Origin: Taxawa tesnikishii (nom. ined.)
Lineage: Eukaryota; Ascomycota; Dothideomycetes; Dothideales
DNA: 64,000 bases
Assembly: GCA_030247885.1 (NCBI GenBank)
Contig: JAPDRO010000001.1
Span: 2,604,001 to 2,668,000 of the forward strand
Direction of reading: 5' to 3'
Part shown: positions 57,624 to 64,000 of the stretch, piece after piece
Layout of the letters: every line of letters starts with the position of its first letter
Position numbering within the stretch: position 1 is the stretch's first letter
Notes under the pieces: generated by a model
Told to the model about the DNA's origin: nothing
Seen by the model: only the letters and a program-made list of their open reading frames with translations
Databases searched by the model: none
Position numbers and translations under genes: made by a program

Positions 57624-58409
57624 ATGTTCTGCACTCGCGTGGCAAGGCTTGCTATACCTCGAATCCCAAAGTCCCATAATTTCCAATACTCGGCGCCGTC
57701 TTTCCATAGCAGCCAAGGAATTCGAAGAAACCACTACAACAACGGACTAGCCAGCATAATGCCCGAAGGATTTCAGAAGTTGGATGAGTTGAACCCGAAG
57801 GACAGCAAGCCCGGCGAGGCTGCTGCGCCGAAGAAGGAGGAGCAGGAAGTGCCCAAGATGAGCGCCCAGGAGTTCAGGATCTACAACCGGATGGCGGAGC
57901 ACATGGACATGTTTGTAGGGTTTCCCGTCACAGGTCTGTCATTGCACTTTCACTGACGCGCGTGCGTTTGTGTGTATTAGCACCAGAACTTCCGTAGCAC
58001 CTGGAATCTCCTCTACGGCGCCTGCACCGCGGGCAAACGGCCGCACGGCATGTCCATCCGGGCCTTCCTGTCCGTGGGCGACGACTTCTGCCATCACTTG
58101 ACGATCCACCACACAATCGAAGAGAGGCATATTTTCCCCATCCTCGCCCGGAAGATGCCTGCGTTCCGGAAGGAGCTCGAGCTCCTGACTCAACACAAGC
58201 AGATTCACAACGGCTTGGACAAGCTCGAGGAGTACCTCAACCAGTGCAGGAGTGGAGAGAAGGAGTTGAGGATGGAGGAGATGAAGGCCATTCTGGACAC
58301 CTTTGGACAGGTGCTTTGGCAACACTTGGATGATGAGGTGCATGAGTTGAGGGCGGAGAACATGAAGAAGTATTGGAGTCCAGAGGAGATGAGAAGGATA
58401 CCTATTTGA
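57624..58409 (+). CDS. Hemerythrin-like (HHE) domain protein
   Basis: Exons 57624-57914 and 57981-58409 (66-nt intron) give 239 residues in phase. The N-terminus is basic with Arg/Ser (MFCTRVARLAIPRIPKSHNF), a possible mitochondrial presequence; a second Met (MPEGFQKLDEL) at 57759 would give a cytosolic form. The four-helix domain carries the HHE ligands: YNRMAEHMDMFHQNFRSTW, DDFCHHLTIHHTIEERHIFP and ELLTQHKQIHNGLDKLEEYL, and finally LWQHLDDEVHELRAENM. These His and Glu/Asp residues bind a di-iron centre that can hold O2 or NO or store iron. The physiological role in fungi is unclear. Only about 110 bp separate its stop from a transposon fragment. Confidence 0.85.
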
Positions 58410-58521
58410 AGAGGGAGTGGAAGGGCAAGAAGGGGAACCCTGGGGCAGCATGGGTCGGTACAAAAGCGGAACTGTTTGCATGGCGTGGCGTTCTTGTCGC
58501 ACAATGGTGGTACGTGTTGTT

Positions 58522-59118
58522 TCAGTGTTTGGTATGCCAGCCTTCTGCATCAATCACGGCTCGGATTCTGCTTTCCATGTTCTCTACCCAGTTGTACACA
58601 ACGTCTGGATCAGTTGCACGCCACGCGACCTGTAGGGCTTCTCTTATACAGAGAGCAACCGTTTCCTCATTACCTAGCCAAGTCCTGCAGTCTGGATACA
58701 GCTCGTATAGCTGCTGTTTGAGGCAAGGCCACAGGTGCCCAGTTGGATTGAGGTCTGGCGAGCATGGTGGCCAGTCTTCGAGCAGTTTGGTGCCTTGCTT
58801 ACCCAGCCAGGTCTTCGTGTCTTGGGCTGTATGAACTGGAGCGTTGTCCTGCTGGAAGAGCGTGTTCTCATAGATCCATGGGAGCAATTCAGGTCCGGGA
58901 GCTGCGATATGGCTGTTAGCAGAATATCCACACCTCTTTGCACGTTGACCACGTTCCATAATCACCAGATTCGTCGCCACGTTGTTGTGTATGCCTGCCC
59001 ACACCATCACTGAGATATTCTTACTCTTGTTGTGCGCTTGCGCCTTGTTAGGACCGAGCCTTTGCTGTGGATAGCGAAAGACGGAGTGATCGCGTTTTCC
59101 GGCTGCGCGCTCGACAGG
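58522..59118 (-). mobile_element. 5'-truncated Tc1/mariner transposase fragment
   Basis: The minus strand encodes about 195 residues of a DDE transposase: KRDHSVFRYPQQRLGPNKAQ, then VMVWAGIHNN with the catalytic-domain block LFQQDNAPVHTA (second Asp) and DWPPCSPDLNPTGHLWPCLK. In this last block the usual third acidic position (NPIEHLW) is GH, so Glu/Asp is missing. The N-terminal DNA-binding half and first catalytic Asp are absent: similarity ends abruptly at about 59118, where the sequence turns AT-rich. The C-terminus ends AEGWHTKH and a stop at 58522. I could not recognise terminal inverted repeats. It is a dead, non-autonomous remnant between the hemerythrin and DHA2 transporter genes. 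Confidence 0.82.
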
Positions 59119-59216
59119 ATGATTAACTAGTTAATTGTTTAATTGAAATAACTTGAAAATTAATTAACCGATAAAGCGATTTGTTAACTAATCAATTTGT
59201 CAATTTATCTAAATAT

Positions 59217-61194
59217 TTAGAACCGACGTTCCCGAATAGCTAAGCCAACTAGAAGCCCGAAAGATGCAATTAAGAGCGATGTTGCTACGCGGTAAATTAG
59301 TAGGAATAAGAGAAGGTACTTCTATGCTCGTACCGTATAGATAACTTAAACTGTTGATATAGGCACCGACTACGATTGTTCGAGTAGACGGCGACAGCTC
59401 CTTAATCGATTGGACGCTAGAGATTACAAGCTCGATGATCTAGAGAGTAAGAGTGGTAAGCTACAGCTAAACAGGACGCAGAAGCGTTATACACACCTTT
59501 TTCTTATGCTTGACTCCACGCAACCCAATCTCCAAAGCGGGTCTTAGCCTAGCACGCAACACCGCGGTGGACACCTGCACTCCGACCGACACGGACAGAT
59601 TCTGCACTAGGAACAGCGTTGTCCCTACAGTGGCAATCTCTTTCGCTGCCAGGTTTGCGACGAGATGGATGAATGTAGTGGATTGAATCACGCCCGAGCC
59701 GAAGCCGCCGAGAAAGATGTAGAGTATTTGCGGCCACTGGGTATTGCCGCGCCAGAACACGAGTACTAGCACATATCCCACGCATGCAGCAGCGCTAGCG
59801 CAGATAGTCAAAGCTTTGTATCGTCCCGTCTTGGAGATGATGTAGCCTGAAAGGAGGCCACCCACCGCATTGCCGACTACAGATGGGACAAGTCGAAGCC
59901 CCGCGTCGGCGACTGACGTACCAGCCGCAATCTGGAAGTATATCGGGACAGCGTAGAACAAACTGAATTGGGCGGCCATTTGGGCCGCCGCGATGGCGTA
60001 AGATGTCAGAACGGCCTGCTTGGTAATGAGCTCGATGGGCAAGATGGGCTCTTCCGTCCGACGCTCGGTAAGGTAGAAAGCGACAGAAGAGATGGCCGAG
60101 ATCGAAGCCAGAACAAGCGTATGATACCATGGTGCTTCCTTGGTGGCAAAGTCCAGGCACAGGAGAAAAGTGGTGATAGCGGTAGCCAGAGTCAGTGCTC
60201 CCAGAAAGTCGACACGCTTGATCTTCTCTGACATGGTAGCTTCGGGTTCGAGCTCGTCTGAGTGAGTAGTGTGACTTGGAAGCACGAAGACGACCACCAA
60301 CAAGCCCAGGACGGTCAGAGGGCATTGGCCGTAGAAAGACCATCTCCACCCGACCGTGTCGGTAAGCCATCCGCCGACGGGACCTCCGAGAGCTCTGCCC
60401 ATTGTACCGGCGATGTTGACGTAGCTTCTCCATGCCGCGACGCTTCGTGCGGGTACGATATCTTTGAGCTTTAGTCATGTTGCTTCATCACTCACTCGAA
60501 CAAAAACCCACCAGTGATGATGATGGACACAAGAGCGGTCATGCCAGCTCCGCCAATACCAGAGATGGCCCGGCCGGCTAAGACTTGCCAGTATGTTTGA
60601 CCGATTCCGCTTGCCCTCGTCAGGATGGCCGTCTGTCGGAAAAGATACAAGGAAAGACCTACCAAAGAAAGCATCCTGCCGCAAAGAAGATGTACGATAC
60701 AACAAGGTTCAATTTGCGTCCGAAGATGTCACTTAATTTGCCGTACTTCTTCAAATCAGATGATAGTCGAATGCACAGTTAAAATGGGGCTGCTGACCAG
60801 AGATTGACATGCGCATTGCGCAAGCACATAACTCGAGACCAGCCACGAAGCCGAAGAAAGTGAGTTGAATTCGGATGCGACTCTTTGACTCGATGCCACT
60901 ACCAGAGACCCATCGGCAGTTGCGACAAATACACCTGTGCCACAATGAGAGGGGTTTTTTTCCTGGGCGGCAAATGGACCAAGGCATACTTAGCAACAAC
61001 ACCGGAACTATTGTCCAGATGGTAAGACCAGAAGGCGCCTGTTCAGGCAACCTCAGGTCTTCGTGGAACGGTGGGAGAGCGGCGGAGGATAGCCGTCGCA
61101 ACGACTCGTCGGGGAGTTTTCGGTCTTTCGCGTCCGAGGCTCGTCGCAGGAGAGCCGTTCTCTCGTCGACTATTGACACCACTTCGTCGCTCAT
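59217..61194 (-). CDS. MFS transporter, 14-TM DHA2 family (Vba/Azr-like)
   Basis: Six exons: 61194-60990, 60934-60798, 60745-60512, 60461-59497, 59439-59334 and 59284-59217; 571 residues with one base restored. A charged cytosolic N-terminus (MSDEVVSIVDERTALLRRAS) precedes TM1 (TIVPVLLLSVFVATADGSLV). The family blocks SASWLVSSYVLAQCACQSLY, GKLSDIFGRK (motif A), RAISGIGGAGMTALVSIIIT and MGRALGGPVGGWLTDTVGWR (motif C) follow. The end reads GLRGVKHKKKIIELVISSVQ and a final TM with IRERRF. It probably exports drugs or moves basic amino acids into the vacuole. The break is at 60676-60677, where GG should be GGG to join FFAAG to MLSLVGLSLYLF. The last two exons and the flank are AT-richer than the rest. 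Confidence 0.82.
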
Positions 61195-61795
61195 TGTGAA
61201 GGGCAGCTCTGGGAGCAGGCTGTGTGTGCAGATGAGATGACCTTGTCCTCTCGGCCCATTGCATATTTGTACTTGTTACCCTTACCCCTCAATTGGCGGA
61301 AATAATAAAGTTTCCCGTGGAGCCCCTACCCCGCAACAAGCCAAGCATAGAAGGCTAGAACAGTAGTTTATACACAGGCTTGGCGCGATGCATTTGTGTG
61401 ATTACTACATACAGTAACTAGATTTTTGTAAGGTCTGACACAGCTTATCGAGAGGGCACCGAAGCTAGAGATTACGATGATGGCGACGAAGATGATGAGG
61501 ATGAGAACGAGGGAGAGGATGAACGAGAAAGTGAGGTTGACGTGTATCGAGGGGATGAAGAATTAGAAGGGATAGTCGACGATCGAAGAGCAAGCATGGA
61601 CACGGTTGGGGAAAGAAACGTAGATTGCAACACACCAAAGCACACTTATCCAAGGAAGTCCGGGCAGTCGATCTAGTAGTCACAGGATTATCACCGGAGT
61701 CTGCAACGTACAGAGTCTCAGAGCTAGTTTTCCTCCTTAGTGTGCAGCTTGCCTCCGGGGAGTTCGTCAACAGTCAGCTTTACTCAAGCTTACCC
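61195..61795. other. Intergenic with an acidic coding-like fragment
   Basis: On the plus strand 61421-61672 is open and encodes an acidic, Asp/Glu-rich tail (EARDYDDGDEDDEDENEGED, ending PRKSGQSI) with no start codon before it. Such tails are common at the ends of fungal DNA-transposon or chromatin proteins; I cannot identify it. The last part of the region overlaps the unresolved 3' end of the S1-like gene. Confidence 0.35.
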
Positions 61796-62904
61796 GATAC
61801 CACAACATCCGAGATCCAGTCAAAGAAATCAGTGATGAAGACGTGCATGCTCACAACCGGAGCCGTGCACCCCGGATTCCCCGATACCAGCCCGAGCACG
61901 GTGCCATTGCTATCCAGTACCGGGCTTCCACCATCACCGTAGCGTAATGGGCCGGCACGGAGACCGTTGCTGGTGCAGAAATGCTGAGGGCTTTGGAGGT
62001 CGAAGCCGCAGGAGGCCTGCAGATAGCTGCAGATTTTGTTGGGTAGGATTGGTTGGGCAACGCCTTGGAGCGTAGTCGAAACGTCATGGACGGAAGGGTC
62101 GGTGGTGGTGGAGCCCCATCCAACGATTGAGACGTTGCCTGAAGGCAGGTTGTCGAGTCTGACGAGAGTGACTGGGGGCACGAAAACAATTTCCTGTTGT
62201 CCCGTTGTTAGGCTGGTTGTACGTGCTAAAAACAGCCAGGTTTCCCTGTGAAGAGGTCCTTCTTCCTCGAAAGCAGCACTGCAGGAGTAGCGACGTAAGG
62301 CTGGATCTGACGACCGCGACACGATAACAAAGGGGTCTTGATTGGGATAGATGACTCCTCCGCTGCAAAGATAAGTGATGTAAGTGATCAGAGCGGCAAA
62401 CGGTACGGAGGCCATGGGCCCACTTTAAAACAGCAAAGCAACAGGATCTGAAGAACGGTTGCTGGAAAAAATAAATAAAAAAACCAAATCAGGGAGTGCG
62501 AAATATGCGCATTGGTACCGCTGGACCATACTTACAGTGGTTAGGTGGAGGATCGCGAGGTCGTTGCTGAACTGCGTGTCTGTAATCGAGCAATTCGGAT
62601 GCATGGTGATTGCTCTGACGCCCACGGTCTGGTAGCCGGTGTATAAAGTGCCGTCTCTGACGGTGAAGGACTCTGCATCATCTGAGGAGCCCACGCATTC
62701 TCCGAGAGTGAGGACAGAAAGGGGCGAGAAGAGGACGCCGTTGCAGATGAAGGAACTTTCGCCCCTAAGTTCACCGAGTTGGGGCTGCATGATGGCGACC
62801 GTGAACTCGTAGAGGCCGGCCGGTATTTCGTTGCCGCCGATGATGGCTCGAGAGGCACCCAGGAAGAGTGTGAAGAGAAGCGGGAGCAGGTGCTGGAATT
62901 GCAT
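61790..62904 (-). CDS. Secreted trypsin-fold (S1) protein lacking catalytic His and Ser
   Basis: The start is the ATG at 62904. The signal peptide MQFQHLLPLLFTLFLGASRA is followed directly by IIGGNEIPAG, the mature N-terminus of S1 proteases. Exon 1 ends at a GTAAGT at 62535. The second part (about 62230-61797) reads VSIVGWGSTT, CSYLQASCGFDLQSPQHFC, RYGDGGSPVLDSNGTVLGLV and FITDFFDWI. The fold is intact but the active site is not: LTAAHC is LTLGEC (His to Glu) and GDSGGP is GDGGSP (Ser to Gly), while the Asp site (SNDLAILHL) remains. It is therefore probably a non-catalytic binding protein. The exon 1 to exon 2 join cannot be placed in phase, and a GTAAGC donor at about 61796 implies a further, unidentified last exon. 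Confidence 0.7.
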
Positions 62905-62971
62905 GGTGGGCAGTTGACGAACTCGGGTGGCATGTAGAAAGGTTCTGGAAGACGATGTTGAGAGTGTCGTC

Positions 62972-63035
<64 letters not shown>

Positions 63036-63560
63036 GAGAAATCAAGAAAGAGAAACACATGCCTTACAGAACTCCAAGATGGGCTCCATCATGATAGGCA
63101 CCTCCTCTGCACCTTCCTTTGGGAGCGTCTTCAGGGTCCGGAAAGCTACGTGCGAAGTCACACACGAAGGATTCGACACAAAGAACATGTTACATCTGAT
63201 ACCGAGTACGACGAGACACAGAACGTGTACCTCCACCCTCGCAGTGTCTCATTCAAGCAGTAAAATCTTCCGTTTCCGGATCATCGATCATGCCAGGATC
63301 AGAAGGGTGTGGGATTGGGTGGGCAGGACGACTGTACGCGTGTCTTCCCAAGAGTTTGTCTTTTGCCTCTCAAATCTACAGACCACAGACGGGCGAGCCT
63401 AGGGGGCCTTTTGGTATGCCGTGTAGGTGTAGTAGTGGCATGCTATGGGACTTGATGCCACTCTGCGGCGAGCACGAAGCAAGGCAGACAGACGTCTTGG
63501 CATTGCCCAGAGTTTTGTCTCTTTCTCGAAGTGTCCAGAAGTCGACTTCACATTCCAACC
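62905..63560. other. Intergenic; contains a (GA)n run
   Basis: 656 bp between the divergent S1-like gene and the right-edge gene. A GA dinucleotide tract occupies 62979-63034. Otherwise no gene or RNA recognised. Confidence 0.5.
62979..63034. repeat. (GA)n / (CT)n microsatellite upstream of the S1-like gene
   Basis: A 56-bp almost perfect GA tract on the plus strand, so a CT tract in the minus-strand transcript direction, ending about 75 bp before the ATG at 62904. CT-rich blocks just upstream of starts are common in fungal promoters. Confidence 0.92.
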
Positions 63561-63989
63561 ATGCTTTACAAGTACGGTTGGGCCCTCCTCTTCCTTCTGG
63601 CGGCAATGCTCCTCTATCGTACTTACCCAACTCTACAGCAGGCTCTTCGCAACACAAACTTCTCACCAAGCAATCTATCTCGCTTCAGCACCGCAACGGC
63701 AATGGCCAGCAACCCATCCGCCAAAGATGACAGCGCACCCGACAACAGGATGCCCCTCGGCCTTCCGGAGCCCGGACACGAAGCTACGAAGCTGGATGTG
63801 AGCACTGGTGAGGGCGTACGCTTCGATGCTCTGGGACCCATGGTTGTGAACGTAGATGGAACCTTGAGCCGGATTACGAACTGGGAAAAAATGGCACCAA
63901 TCGAGAAGGAGAATACACTGAGGATTCTCTCTAAAAGGAACAAAGCACGCCTGGACGCTCTTAAGAAGAATGAAGGCGAAGATTCGTGA
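63561..63989 (+). CDS. Small single-pass membrane protein of unknown function (142 aa)
   Basis: The start is the ATG at 63561; the frame is open slightly upstream without an ATG. The N-terminus MLYKYGWALLFLLAAMLLYR is a membrane anchor or signal. It is followed by a Ser/Ala linker and a conserved-looking block: RMPLGLPEPGHEATKLDVST, then GEGVRFDALGPMVVNVDGTL and SRITNWEKMAPIEKENTLRI, ending in a charged helix SKRNKARLDALKKNEGEDS. A second Met (MASNPSAKDDSAPDNR) could produce a soluble form. The ordered block resembles small conserved fungal proteins of unknown function; I cannot name it. Complete within the window. Confidence 0.7.
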   Translation: MLYKYGWALLFLLAAMLLYRTYPTLQQALRNTNFSPSNLSRFSTATAMASNPSAKDDSAPDNRMPLGLPEPGHEATKLDVSTGEGVRFDALGPMVVNVDGTLSRITNWEKMAPIEKENTLRILSKRNKARLDALKKNEGEDS

Positions 63990-64000
63990 CTGAGAAGCTA

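Noticed and set aside
1-64000. tRNA or 5S rRNA genes, CRISPR arrays, Polinton-like or other viral elements
   Set aside because: I looked for T-arm-like GGTTCRANYCC with a matching acceptor stem, the 5S core, spaced direct repeats and capsid or integrase motifs, and saw none I could support by eye. A tRNAscan or Rfam search would be decisive.

Overview
The window is nuclear DNA of a filamentous ascomycete (Pezizomycotina). Genes are dense and on both strands. Introns are short (about 50-100 nt) with GT...AG ends and CTAAC-like branch sites, and the gene set is typical of the group: a Bqt4-type APSES protein, fungal 12/14-TM transporters, a secreted GH35 enzyme and a secreted copper amine oxidase. 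Gene content and small low-copy repeats fit Dothideomycetes best, but that placement is an inference. There is no CRISPR array, operon, rRNA gene or tRNA gene that I could recognise.

Layout. 0-10 kb: an edge-truncated gene, the wybutosine enzyme TRM12/TYW2, an EF-hand secretory-pathway protein, a Rho-GDI with a 1.9-kb first intron that holds another gene, and a thioredoxin with a mitochondrial presequence. 10-20 kb: an 866-residue disordered protein, a copper amine oxidase and a small Ser-rich protein. 20-34 kb: a faint Ty1/copia fossil, a secreted beta-galactosidase, Bqt4, an MFS transporter and a poly-Q membrane protein. 34-51 kb is the housekeeping core: ARPC5, a Myb/SANT-like protein, a second MFS gene, a U1A/U2B''-type spliceosomal protein, V-ATPase subunit D, the splicing factor SYF1, a PCI-like protein, a secreted protein and a kinesin. 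51-64 kb is sparser: a gp1-like protein, a hemerythrin-domain protein, a truncated Tc1/mariner element, a DHA2-type transporter, a trypsin-fold protein that has lost its catalytic residues, and a small membrane-anchored protein at the right edge.

Functional themes are ordinary: splicing (U1A/U2B'', SYF1), actin and Rho control (Rho-GDI, ARPC5), nuclear-envelope and spindle functions (Bqt4, kinesin) and secreted enzymes (GH35, amine oxidase, S1 fold). Several genes sit head to head with 350-700 bp between starts.

The most important global observation concerns the sequence itself. At least nine otherwise intact host genes carry net -1 frame breaks, nearly all in short homopolymer runs. Adding one base restores both the conserved protein and the total exon length modulo 3. 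This looks like homopolymer undercalling in the assembly rather than mass pseudogenisation. Most truly biological curiosities are modest: the gene nested in the Rho-GDI intron, the catalytically dead S1 protein, a 7-nt microexon, and a transporter with one in-frame stop. I did not find a convincing undescribed multi-gene system.
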